From contig QPMI01000579.1 of assembly GCA_004431415.1 (NCBI GenBank), positions 157,077 to 221,076 of the forward strand: a DNA stretch of 64,000 bases. Reading direction: 5' to 3'. Numbering within the stretch: position 1 is the stretch's first letter; each line of letters begins with the position of its first letter. Source of the stretch: Cyanophora paradoxa. Lineage: Eukaryota; Glaucocystophyceae; Cyanophorales; Cyanophoraceae. The notes under the pieces were generated by a model. It saw only the letters and a list, made by a program, of their open reading frames with translations. It was not told where the DNA came from and did not search any database. Made by a program: the position numbers and the translations under genes. Below, piece by piece: positions 1 to 12,700 of the stretch.

Positions 1-735
1 CCGTGAACGCTTGGCGGAAGAGCAGGGTCGGTCCAGGATAGTAGACGTGAATAGACTTGTCGGCCGGGGTCACAACAAAACGAACGGTGAGCACGGCCCC
101 AGGGTGGTACAGGAGCCCGTAGTTCGCTCGCCGGACGAGCTCGGAAACATTCGCCCGCAGCGGAATGTTGCCCATTGAGAAACTCAACCCCTCGCCAGCA
201 GTGGCGCTGGAAGCACCTGAAATGAGCATGTCGAAGCTGATTGTCTGGAAGCGCGGGATCTTGGCCGGTGAAAAAACGAGCATTCCCGCCTGGTTCACGA
301 GAAGCGTGGTCAGCGACAGGTAGCCGCCGTCGTTCTCCGAGCGGGCGGCGTGTCCGGAGAGGGCGGCCCGGAAATCCTTGATGAAGGGCAGGGAAAAGTC
401 GGACTGGAAGACAACCGGCGACGGGAAGAAATCGAAGTCAAAGTCGGCAGCAACATCTCCCCAGTCCGATACGCTCCCGACAAGATTGCCGGTTAGCACA
501 ACCCGGGAAGAAGTCGCATCCATGATTACGCTTTGGCCCGCCCGTCTAGGAAGTAGTTGCGCCGTCGTGGGCTTGAGAGCCGATGGAGAAACGACGCTCG
601 GCGATACAGTGAGAACCGAAGACGAGTCCGGCAGGGAACGCGTGGTATTCAGCTCTCGATACGTGCAGCTTGCGCCAGCAGCCGATGCAAACGCAAGTTT
701 CATCGTGTTCGTGGCGTTTGTGGGTATAGGATCAA
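1..735 (-). CDS. Cassette 1: Ig-like domain plus N-terminal part of ConA-like domain (runs off left edge)
   Basis: Part of a single exon covering 1-1121, which stays open to base 1. The Ig-like part (about 735-430) holds SCTYREL and then GNLVGSVSDWG. The ConA-like part starts near 425 with VVFQSDF and continues with GHAARSENDGGYLSL, KIPRFQTISF and GEGLSFSMGNIPL, the usual order. The domain is cut by the window edge before its C-terminal strands. No stop codon or splice donor is visible in this stretch, so the protein clearly continues. Confidence 0.75.
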
Positions 736-3700
736 GGTCGATGATCTTGAAATCGTCGATCCAGTGCTCGCCCACATAGTACGTGTCGTAGAGCCCGAGG
801 CCTGTGTCGCCAATGACAGCAAAGTTCCAGTCGCTCGTTGGATTGAAGCCGGGTAGCTGGACACCGTTCATGATGATCTTGCCGTCCCGCCACATTTTCA
901 GCGACGCATAACGCTCGGTCCTGCCGTACCACGTTCTCCGAACGATGTCGCTCTGGACACGGATGCGGATGTTCATCCACTTGCCGGCAGCCGGCCGGAC
1001 TCCTCCCCAGGCAAAGCCGCGGTAGCGCTCGGCCGGGTAGTAAGCGTAAATGTAGTCCCAAATCGTCATCCAAGAGATGCTCAGGCCGTTACCAGCCGCG
1101 TTGAGATTCGCGAGCCACCACCTACGCGTGCTCAAATAGCGGTTGATGTTCGCACAGGGGGTGAGGGTCGAACCAGTTCCACGAGAATTTCATCTGAGCA
1201 TCGATGCTGGGTTCGAGCGAGATTCCGGGTCCGTCTGCAATTTCGATTTCAGCTTCAGCCTGTTCCAAGGAAGCGGGAAGAGGCTGTCTACCACTTACAT
1301 GCAAATACAACACCCTTGCCACGCCCGACAACGCGCATCTTGAACGAAACTAGCGGGAAACAAAGTTCGATTGCGAAAGCTGCGAAAATGGCGCGGCGAG
1401 TTGCAGACCTTCGAAAGAGCGTGGCTTCACCGGCGGGCTGACGACGAACCATCCCTGCTGCTTCTCCTTAAACTCCGTAAGGCGGAGCGATCCGTTGACG
1501 ACCTTTGCTGAGCCGAACATCGACGAGCGGTAGTAGCGGGAAAGCCACTCCACGCTCGGACTGCTCGTGTTGAAGTCGGCTTCGTACAAGACGCGAGTTG
1601 AGGAGATGCCGAGGGTGAAGTTGAAACTGGGAGGCGCATCGCTCGAGCGGTTCAGCGGGAGGATCTCGGAGACGAGGCCCCTGTAGAAGCCGCCTACGGT
1701 GATCTCCAGGGCGCGGCCCTCCCCGTTGGTGGGCACGTTGTCCAGCCGCGGCTCGAAGGAGCACATCATCGCCGACCGCGGCACGTCCATCGACGCCGCG
1801 GCCTGCAGCGAGATCCGGGAGGCGGACCAGCCGCGGAGCCCGCAAGTGAGGACGCTCGTCTCGTCCGCTTCGCAGGGAGTGAGCGGCAGAAGTACACAAT
1901 CGCAAAGAGGGAGACGCACCTCCCTGGCCGACAGACGTCGCCACAAAGGCTGTGTTGTTGTAGAGAACGGAGAAGGGCCCTTCGCGGCACGACGCTGCAG
2001 CCTTAATGTCCGTATTCAGGTAGCGGTCGCCGCTTTTGACGCTCATGTTCGAAAGCGCGACTCCACCGTACCACCACCAGGGCGCGAAAGCGGACCAAGA
2101 GAATGTCCAGTCGGAGCGCGGGCTCCAGTCCTTCAGTTCAGCCCAGAGGGCGTCGATGCCGGACACAGAGACGTAGAGCCGCGCTCCCGTCCGATCCGTC
2201 TCGTGCGGCATGACCGACACCGTCACTTTGGCGTCCCTCCAGCCGCGGTACGAGTACGCCCAGAAGCTCCAGTGGACATAGCCCCACCTCCACTGGTACC
2301 ACCGATCCCGCGGTCCCCGGTACGCCATCGCCACCCAGTAGCTGCAAACCGGCGGCATCGTTGATCGAACTCGAGCTTTTGAGCGTCGATCAAAATTACC
2401 TTCGGAACTGTATGAGAAGCTCGTAGGATCCGTCAATGGACCCTGCCCCCCACGACCACCAATCGGTCACCGGATCCATAGAGGAGCCGCGCGGGAGCCC
2501 ACTTCCATATCTGCGCCCGACCAGTGAATGCCAGCAGGGCCATAACCAAACAAATTGCAGCAAAGCGCAAGCGAACCTGAACGTAAAGCCATCGTACCAA
2601 CTTGAGCTTGTCACGGTCTGGGTCACAGTGAAATACGTGACCGCCCGTGGGGCCTCTACGATGAGCATGCCCGCTTGGCCAGAGAGCGCCTCCTCTGAGG
2701 TCTTCGGCAGGGTCGCAAGGTAGAGGTACCCATTTTCAATGCGGGCGGAGCCGGCCATGGATGCGCCAAACGGCACTGGATAGGAGCTGTTGAAGGCCGA
2801 CGCAAACACTTGGTTGCTGAGAGCGACCAGGAACTCGTACGTGCTCCCGAAGCCTCCGAAGGCTCTCACGTGGCCCACTAGCGAGCTGTTCATGCGGAAT
2901 GCGAGCGCGTCGGAGTCAATCACGACGGGAGCATTCGACGCGTCCCTGATCCTCAGAGTGCAAAGCGCGGTCTGCTCGGTGAACGCGCCGGGGTCGACAG
3001 GACTGCACGAGACTGAGGACTGACTTCTGTCTGGCGTGCCGGTAGGGACCGTGTAGTTGGCCAGCGTCGTTGCTGTGCGAGATTGCCCACTCCTGACCTC
3101 GATGCTGCCTTGCCCGATGTCTGCTGCATCGTATGAGTAGAAGGTGATATCGTCAATTGCGTGCTCCGTGGCGGGTACGCTCCGCGCGTAGTAGTAGAAA
3201 TAATACCACCTGCGCGGAGAAGGTCAGTCTGGTAGAACGCTATCGCTTCTTGATATATTCGGCAAAGGTGCAGACCACCACCTGCCGAATGATTAAGAAG
3301 GCTACTAATGACATCGATGGAAGCACATACCAGTAATAATGGTTTGCGCGGAAGCCTGTCGATGCGCCCCACAGTAGAATCGAGTCGGCAGGTGGCTGCA
3401 GGCAACAGCAATCGGATGAGCATGCCGAGGGCAAATAGAATTGGAAGGAAGCGCAAAGGGCGCACATTCCACCAGTAGAGGGGGTAGTTCTGCAAAATGG
3501 TGCGGTCGTCCAGCACGACGGTGATTGCGGCCGTCTCGCGGTAGAACGAGCCGTAGCGCCAGTACGGTCTGTACCAGATGTACGGCGTGACGGATATCGT
3601 GATCGTGTGCCACTTGGCGGGGGCGTTGGGCGGCTCGTAGGTCGAGTACCACGACCAGGCCCACTGCGGCCAACGGGGCCACTTTGCGTGCATGCGGTTG

Positions 3701-6700
3701 AAGACTCGCACGTAAGTCCAGCCATTAGCGCGGATCAGCACGCTCAAGCCGTCACCTGATTACGCAGGCTCGTTCTGAAAGCACTCTAATGAAAATGTTT
3801 GCAGAAAACCGGACGCACCGGCCGCGCTGAGAGGATGGTCCCACCACTGGTCCCAGATAAGCGGGTCGTTGGGCGTGGTGCCAACGGTCATGTTTGAGCC
3901 CTGCAAGGAGAACCCTCTCAGCTCGTTTTTGCGCGCAGCTAGCGAAAATGGTGCAAGCAGCGAGACGCACGTAGCTGAACGAGATGCCGTCGCCCTTGTC
4001 GGCCTTCAAGCGGTACCTGAAAGAAATAGTGAAGTACCTTGGGGAGCCCCCTGGGCGGACTGTGTACGTCCCAAGCGTGTTCGCGACCTCCGGCGTGAGC
4101 GCAAGGTACTTGCCAGTCCCGTTTATGCGTGCGGCTCCGCCTAGGGCGGAACGGTACTTCAAGCCGCGCAGAGTGGTTGCCGGATCCGCGCTGAAGTCTT
4201 CTTCAAACAGGACACGACTCGGCTTGGGTCGGATCGAGAACTTGAACGACCCATCACCGAGGGCCTGCAGATCGGACGTAACGCGACCCTGAAGGCTGCC
4301 GTTGATTCGCAGGAATAGCGTGCCGGGGTCGACGACGAGCGGGACCCCCATGTAGCGCGGCGTAAACGTGCAGTCCACTGACGAGTCGGCGGGAACCGCG
4401 CCCGTGCTGACGGACCACGGCGCCGTATGCGCGCACTGGAGCCCGCTGGTCGACGCATCGCCGTTCGTCACCACGACCGTCTTCGACGCCAGAAGCTGAG
4501 TGAAGGATCCGAATCCTGAGTACACTCCGATGGTGCCGCTGCCGACGGGCGCGTCCCAGTTGTCGTTGCTGCGGATGAGCAGGTCGTCCACGCCCCACTC
4601 GGTGCCGTACCAGAGGCTGTCCGCCTCCAGACTGAACCGCCAGGTCGGCTTCGGCTCCCACGTCCTGAATTCGGCCCAGATGCGCGTTGTGCCGTCCTGC
4701 TCGGCAGTAAGCAGCAACTTCGAATTCGGCACTGTGGAGAGAAATTTCCAGAGCGATCAAGGAATCAAGTGCACCTGCTTCACGTGCAGAGTTGTCTTGC
4801 CAGCGGGACCGTACGGGTGCGGTACGATGTGGATCTCGATGTTGGACCATCGGTCTGGCATGTACGAGAGCCAGCTTGAGCTGACATACATGTGGTACTT
4901 GTAGACTGGGTCTGCATAAAAGATACTTCAGCACACTGAATTGAGCTCGGAGATGGAAGTAGAAATTGCACACCGTACAGCCAAGCTATTACGTAACCGC
5001 TACAAGCGCAACAGACTAGTGTTAGAGCAACAAGACGAGACGCACGAGAAAACGGCGTCGGCACATGTGCACCATCCGAATCGAACGAGCAGCGACTCTG
5101 GCCCTTGAATGTAGTTCCCGCCGCCGTACCACCACTCGATGTTCTCGATGCCCTTGTTGGGGCTGGTGCCGGCGCCGTAACGGAAGCTCATCCCGTAGGA
5201 GCACCACCATGCCCACGAGGAGTCGGTCCGCATCTTCCAGGACGCCGAAAAGTGCCGCGGCGCCTTGGGAACCTATTTTACGAACGCGATCGGCGAGCGA
5301 ATTTTCGTGAGATGTGGGAAGCGGTGAACAGTCTTTGATAAATACCTGAAGATGGAAAATTCCTGCTGCATCGGTGGAAGAAGAGCGCGGGGTGAGGGCG
5401 AGGTATCCGTCGCGGATCAACGCCATCCCCACGAGCATTCCCATGCTCGACTTGGCGTAGTTCGAGTCGAAGTCTTCGAAGTATATTGTTCGCGTAGGAA
5501 TGAACGAGAAGACAAAGCTGGAGCCGAAGCCTGAAAGCAAAGTTTACGTCTATTTTTGACAACTTCATTGCCACGCTGCCAAGAGGCGCACCTCCAAAAG
5601 AGGTTGTGATGGCGTTAAGGGTTCCGTTTATGAAGACGTTGATCGAGTCGGCGTCAATTGGAATAGGATCAGCACCGCGTCGTGGCACGAACGTGCACGA
5701 GACCTCTGTGTCCGTCCCGGCCGCCAGGACGTATTGCGCGCAGTCAAGCGTACCGTTGTTGGGAGCTGCAACCGCGGACATGTCAGCTTCAGTTGCGAGC
5801 TCAAAAAAATCTTTCGAACTCTAAAATCGTGCGCCAGCAATCGAAACGCACCGAGGGGCGAGAACTGATAGCGAGCGAGAACGTTGACGGACGGATTCCC
5901 GCGGCTTATCGCGATCTGGCCGCCGCCGATCTCGTAGTCGTCGTACCTGCAAGCTCATGTCAAATGCAATTGCGAGCAGGTGCACACAGGTCTCGCTGCT
6001 GTGTACGCACGAAATGATCTCAACGTTGTCGAGTTCGTGGTAAGAGGGCTCGCTCCGCCACCACCAAGTGGGAACGCCAGCAGCAGCTGCAGCGGTCCAG
6101 ACGAACACGGACGAAGATGCGGGCTCCCAGTCGTAGATAGGCATGTACCAGCTTAGTAAATCATGAGAATTAGGTAAACGTTTAATCTCATGATCATTAT
6201 CCATACAATCAATTTGGAGGCTTACACTGCGGGGTAGCCGTCGACCGTGACTGTGAGGAGCGCGTCACGACGGGTCCGCCAGTACCAGCGTATGTTCGGC
6301 TGCACTTGAATGGAAACATTGTGCCAGACTGTTGCAGCGTCGCTGCGCCAATAGAAAGGCACCCAGCCCCAGCCGTACTGCGGCCGTGGAGTTGTAGGGC
6401 TGTATGGAGACTCCGAGTGCAGCGAGACGCGAATGTAGGAGTATCCCCTGGCTCGGAAGAGGATCGAGAGGCCAGCACCGGCCGACGTAAACCGGTGCTC
6501 CCAGAAGTTGTCCCACATGGCCCAGTGGTCGGGGCCCATGCCGACCGACATGTTCGACCCGTAATGGAACGCGAACCCGTCGCCCTTGCGGTAGTCCATC
6601 CGGAAGCGGAAGTTGGCAGCAAAGTAGCGAGGCGCGTGCGCAGTCTTCACCTGCGGTGCGCGTATTAGCTAAGTAGTTTGTTCGAAAATCGAAACATTTC

Positions 6701-9700
6701 GAACCGCATAGACGCCGTCCGCATCCGACACAGGCGGTGTGAGGACAAGGTACTGTCCAGTCGAATTTACGTATGCGGCGCCGGTCAGAGATGCACGAGA
6801 TTGGAGCCCCAGAGATTCAGTCGGCCTGGAGCCTTGAGCAGGAGTGCCGTCGAAGCTCTCATAAAACAGAGTGCGGCTTGGTTTGGTCTGCGCGGCGCAT
6901 TTTCTCTCGGTAAATCGTAGCGGACGCGGACGCTGAAAAGAAGCGGCTTACAAGAATCGTGAAAGCGAATTTCCCATCCTCAACAGGGGCGATGTCTGCG
7001 ATTACCGATCCACGTAAGCTTCCGCTCGCGTCGACGAAAAGCTCTGCCGTCTTCGTTGCAATCGGCTCTCCCCGCAGAAGCGGCGTAAACGTGCATCTCC
7101 ACTGGTTTGCAGAGGGTCCGGAGCCCTCAAAGGTAGACCAGGCCTGCAGTGGGAGATGCTTACTAAGCTGAAAAAGAAGCGATGTGCATCGCACAGAAAG
7201 ACGTGACAAGACGTGTGCGCACCCCCGGAACAGAGCAGTTCACGTAGGAGGTGTTGTCCGGAGCCATGATCTCGATGGCGGAGGACGCGAGGGTGACGTT
7301 GCCGTTGAGGAGGGCTGTGATGGCGCCCGCGCCCGAGTTCAGGAGGAGGCTGGAGGCCACGTCGCTGTAGCTTTCGATCGAGACGTCGTCGATCTGCACA
7401 TTCGAGTCGTAGTAGAGCGACTCGCCCCAGAAGCTGAACCGGTGGTTCGCGGTCACCATGAAGTTTGGGATGGTCTGCGAGAAGTACGTCACTCCGTCGA
7501 CCTGCAGGCGTGCGTGCGGCCGCTAAACGTTAGCCAGGCGAGACCAAGGAGCTCGAGGCATGAAAGGACGGCGCGCCTTCACAATCAGCCGCGTCCTCGT
7601 CGGCAGATACATGTCCGGCACGCAGTGGATTTGCACGCCTCGCCACGTGCCCTTTGGGAACGAGCTGTAGATGTACCCCGCGCCGATCCAGGACTTGCTG
7701 GGCGCGTAGACGAATATGTAGCCTCCCGAAGGCCAAAGGGCTATCTTGACCGAGAAGGAGGCGCCGGGGATGTTCATGACGCCCCAACCGGACTCCAACT
7801 GCATGACGCTCTCCACGTTGGAGCTGAGCGACACGGACGGGCCAAAGCTGACGCCGGCGCCCGCCCAGAAGTAGTGCGGGTAGATCGATCGGGCGACGCG
7901 CAGCTTGAAGTCAACCCTGAACGAGCGCGAAAGGCGCGGCGGGTCGACGACGAACAGACCGATTTTCCACGAGCCAGCACCGATTCGCGTGAGGGACAGC
8001 GAGCCATCCTCGACCTTCGCGAAATCGGAGAAGGCCGTGCGGTGGCTCGTGACGCCCTCGGGGCCGGAGAAGTCCTCCTCGAAAAGCTTGTGAGAGGGCC
8101 GGTACAGGAACTCGAAGCGGCGCCCGATGCCGCCGAACTCTGTGACGGTTCCGACGAGCGAGCCGGACAGGCCGATACTGCACGTTTGCCGCTCGTCAGT
8201 GCAGACATCAACAGGGCGTAAAAACAAACCGGAACGCACAAAATGGCATCTCCGCTGATGGCTTCGCCGCTTTCAAGCAGGAGCGAACAACGGACGTCCC
8301 GGAGTGCGTAGCTCATGAGCTGCGTCGCGTCGCACTCCATTTTCATGGCGGCTGAGAATTCCGAACAACGAATCACGCATTCGATTGAAAAACTGCGTAT
8401 CGAAACGATGAAGACGCACCGCCATCCGGTGCAATTGCGGCCGAGCCGCGCGGGAAGGGCGAATTTCGCGATCCGGTGAACGCATCGAGGCTAGTTGCGA
8501 CAGCGCTGGATGTGCTCGACCCAAGCGACTCGACCAGAATTGACCGCACGGCGAACAAGCCGAAATCCGGCGCGTCGCCGTTTGAGGCCCAAAGCAGGAA
8601 CTGGTACTTCGAGCTGGCACTCCACGTGCCGATGAACGTGTTGTCGTACAGGGGCTTGCCCCCGAAGGTAGCCGACAGGGTCGCGTAGCGCTCTTTCCTG
8701 TAGCTCGCGTACCACAGATAGGAGTCGACGGTAATCACGAGTTCGCGCCACGCCGGTGCAGGGCCGCGTCCCTGCGGATCGTACGCGTAGCCGAAGACGC
8801 GGTGATAGCCTCCTGCGCCGAGCGAGAGTTACTTCCATATCCTCTACTGCTCGCAGACGACGCGCTCGGGCGCTAACCGTAGTACATAGAGTTCGAGGCA
8901 AACGCGTAAACTGTTCGAAACTCGTTAGACGTTCTCAAAGACAATCCGTAAAAAGAAGTGAAAGTAAAGTACGGTAGGGGCCCTGGCGGTAGAGGAAAAT
9001 AGACAGTCCGTACAGTGCTCGCATGGGGACGCGATAATACCAGTAGGAGTCGACGTGGAAGTAAGGCTGCTCGGCGGGGCGATCGGACGGGACGTTGGAG
9101 CCGTACGAGATGCCCAGGCCCTGCCCGTCGCCAATGGACACTTTGAGCGACATGCGGAAGAACCCGGGGGTCGTCGATCCCGAAAACGTGAAGTGCCCAG
9201 CTTCCTGCGGCAGCGAGCAGAGGCAAAGCGAGCCGTTCTGCAGGGACGCCGACCCGCCGAGGACGCTTCGGTGCGAGTCGATGCGCCCGGAGGCGAAGTC
9301 CTGCTCGTACACGACGCGGCGGCCGGCGGGGCGGACGGTGGCGTGCCAGTCGTACGTGTTGGGGACGCGCTGGAAGGCGGACATGGAGCCGACGAGGGTG
9401 CCCGAGGCGACGAAGAAGAGCTTGGTGGCGTCGGCGTCCTCCGAGGGAATGTACGCGATCGAGGGCGAGAGAACGCAGGCCGAGTCGAAGGGCGCCTCGC
9501 CGAGCACCGCGGACCACGAGCGGCCGGAGCAGGCCATCGTCGTCGTCTCGTCCATGTCGCCGTACGCGAGCGGCCGCGAGATGATCGGGTCGTCGTTCAA
9601 CATAACCTGCACGTACCCCGAGGCGCTGTCGGGGGGCAGCGTGTCCAGCGAAGAGATAACCAAGTCGTCGACCGCAAACTCGCAGTCGGCCGAAAAGGTC

Positions 9701-12700
9701 TGCATGCGCATGATCATACTCTATTCTTTATCAAAATAACAGGAGAGATGCAAAGCGCACCTCGGCGAAAAGAGAGTAGACGTTAGGCGGGTTCATGGGC
9801 CAGTTCTTTATTGTGTGCACGAGAATGACCACGTTATTTATCAAGATTCGCAGCTCGGCATCCGTCGACGCGAACGTTGGCATCACCTGTATGTTCACGG
9901 TTCGCCACTTACCCAGCGTCCGCAGGTCCGCCCCCCGCGCCGTGATGTACGTGGGCCCCGCTCCGTACACGTAGACGGCCCAGTACGCGCTGCATGGCTC
10001 TCTCGGTCAGCTGGGGATAAGCACATTCACCTCGTTTGTTCTGCTTACAGCGAGAACCGAATGGTGAGCAAGGAAGCCGTAGAGTAGCCACTGTAGCCCC
10101 AGATCCAGCTGCGCCAAGCTTGCTCAGGCAACTGTTTTAAAGTACGGCCCGAAAATCTGCACAATCTCGTCCAGGCACCTGTATTGCAGAACGTCCGTTC
10201 CAGCTCCGAGCGGTATACCGCCCACCGCGAATGACAACCCATACCCTTCCCACGAGTCGGGGCTCGGAGTGGAGCGGTACCGGAACTGCGCTGAGAAGAA
10301 GCGCGCTCTGCTTGGCGTCTGCGCGGTAAAGATGCCGGCCTTGTTCGTCCCGAGTCCCCGAGGGGTGAGGATCAGCATGCCGTTCTCTATGCGCGCGTGA
10401 GTGCCGTAGGCCGCCCGATGGTTTTCGAACTGGTCGCTGTCGAAAGAAGCGGCAAAGATGGTTGTCCCAAACTTCAGGGAGAACGTCCACTCATTGCCCC
10501 AGCCTCCTATCTCGCCCATCCTACAGTATAGTTAGCATCGTAAAAGAGCTGTAATGGGATTTCGGGACATCGCGCCTTCCAACGAGCGTGTTGGTGAAGC
10601 GAAGGCGAAGAGCCGTTGAAGCGTCGGCGGAGATCGGGATCAGAGACTCGCGAGGGCAGCTCGCGGCTACGGGGGCTTTGGAACGCGCCGTCAGCGAGAC
10701 AAAACGTGCAGCGTGCAGCTTGGAGCTTCAACGGCGCACCTCGAATGCCCAGTACCTCAGCGTACAGAGCGAGGATAGATGTGGTCGATGCTGCCGCGTA
10801 GACTCGAACGGTAAGGAGATTGCGGGACATGCCCAGAGATGCCACTTCCAACGCGGAGAAAGCGAACGAAGAGAACACGCCAGCTCCAATTGACTGTGTG
10901 CAACAGTAAGAGTGCGTTCGCAAATGTTGAACCATGATAGAGTCGAACACGTGCACACCGTAGGCTTAGAGAGACGGCCAGAAGCGAAAATTGAAAGGCC
11001 GTTGACGAGGATGTCGTCGACTCGCTGCTGGGCGAGGACCGAAATGTTCACGTAGGCGGACGACTGCAGCAGGCCAGACAAGTCGATCGCAGTCGTGAAG
11101 TCTACGTTCCCTGCCTGTGAAGCCTGCTCGGAGATCGCAGTCAAAGGCAATGCATGATGACATGAAGGCAAAAGAAGGCAAAATGCTTCTGACGCACAAC
11201 ACCAGACGAAGATTGAGAGATGTAGTAAAGCCGGGGGTTGTACGATGTCAGTCTAGACGCCCTGGCGTGCACAGATTGGTTCACAAGCGCGTAAAGAAAT
11301 CTTTACACGAAACATGAAGACGAATGCAAACCCAGCCGAGTAGAGTGAGTCGATACCAACGAAAGCTGGCGCAGGTGATGCGCTGGCCCCCGTCCAGAGG
11401 CCCGTCCAGTTGAAAGCCGCATCCTTGTACTGACCGGAGCTTGTCGGTGTGCCGCCGTTGTTTGGATCAAGCGCCCAACCTACGTGCTGACGTCACGCGA
11501 ATCCAAGTTTGACAGCAAATGAGACTTCAAAATGCATCAATACCAGTTCCGTAGCGATTGACAACCTCTGCACGCGCCCCCAGCGCTCCGCTTAAAGGAT
11601 CGCACGCTGGGGAGCGCGAGAATGATTTGATGAGATGCACAGCACGCGGCAAGAAGTGCACGTTAGAAGATTTACCGGATAGCGTCAGATGACAGTCTAT
11701 CGTGAGATTCGAGATAGTCTTTGAGCGCGGAGTGCAGCTTATTGTCGATGAAGCATCCGGAACTGACCCGCGTCCGCGATCAGAGAGAGACAGAAACAAA
11801 GAAACAAGACGGTATTCTGCAGAAGCGCGTCGCACCGACGGGGATGCGCGGTAAGATTTTGCCGCCAACCTCGACGTACACAGCAAGCATGGAGGGATTC
11901 CAGCCACCGAAGTTCGAATTCCAAGTTCGGATTGTCAGCGTATTAGTTCCCATGGCGAGGTTGTCTACATCTTCCGCGGTGAACTCCAGCTTTGCCAGCG
12001 CTTTGCCGCCCATGCTCGCCCCCTCCGGACGAGGAAGGGCGCCCGAATTGAAGATTGAGACGCCGTTCACAGAAATGTCGTCCACGAGGTCATCCGCGAG
12101 GAACTGCAGCTGGACATACGCCGTCTCGCGCGGCAGGCCTGCAACAAGAATCAATCTAGCTTAGCTTGCGTATATACTTCGTTCAATTTCATATCAACTT
12201 GCCGGTGAGGTCGATTGTCGTTGAGTACTCAACAAGACCATGTGGAGGAGACTGAGCAGTGATGAAATTAAGTGATCGAATGAACGGAATGCTAATTACG
12301 AGGCACGCACAATTCCGTTCGCGTACGGTGCGATCCATGACAAAGGCGTTTCGAAGCGCCCGTACGCGTTGTAATGTAGACTGCGAGCTGTGTGAGTCGC
12401 GGAACTCGAGACTTGGGCGGGTCACCCACAGCAGCCCGGACGCAGGAAGAACGTAGGCTTGAGTGCTGTAGGTCCCGGTCCACGACGTCCTGAAAGTCCA
12501 GGTGTTGTCGCGGACTGGATTTGTTGCGGTCTTGCTCCATCCGCTTCCCCATCTCCTTGCAACCGTGCTGTTCAAAGATCCTGAAACAGATTGATGCGTG
12601 AGATCTTCGGCCTAAACGCCGGCGACATCAGCGCACCCGTGAAGCGGCTGAATGGAGAAAAGGTTGCAAGAACCGGAGCGGCCGCCTCAGGCCCATTAAC

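Noticed and set aside
3250-3460. Hydrophobic stretch that could be a transmembrane segment
   Set aside because: It falls in an intron predicted from the flanking cassette motifs, which join in phase when it is removed.
7184-8221. 345-codon plus-strand frame opposite cassette 7
   Set aside because: It is the antisense shadow of GC-biased exons; the minus strand carries the recognisable lectin-like motifs.
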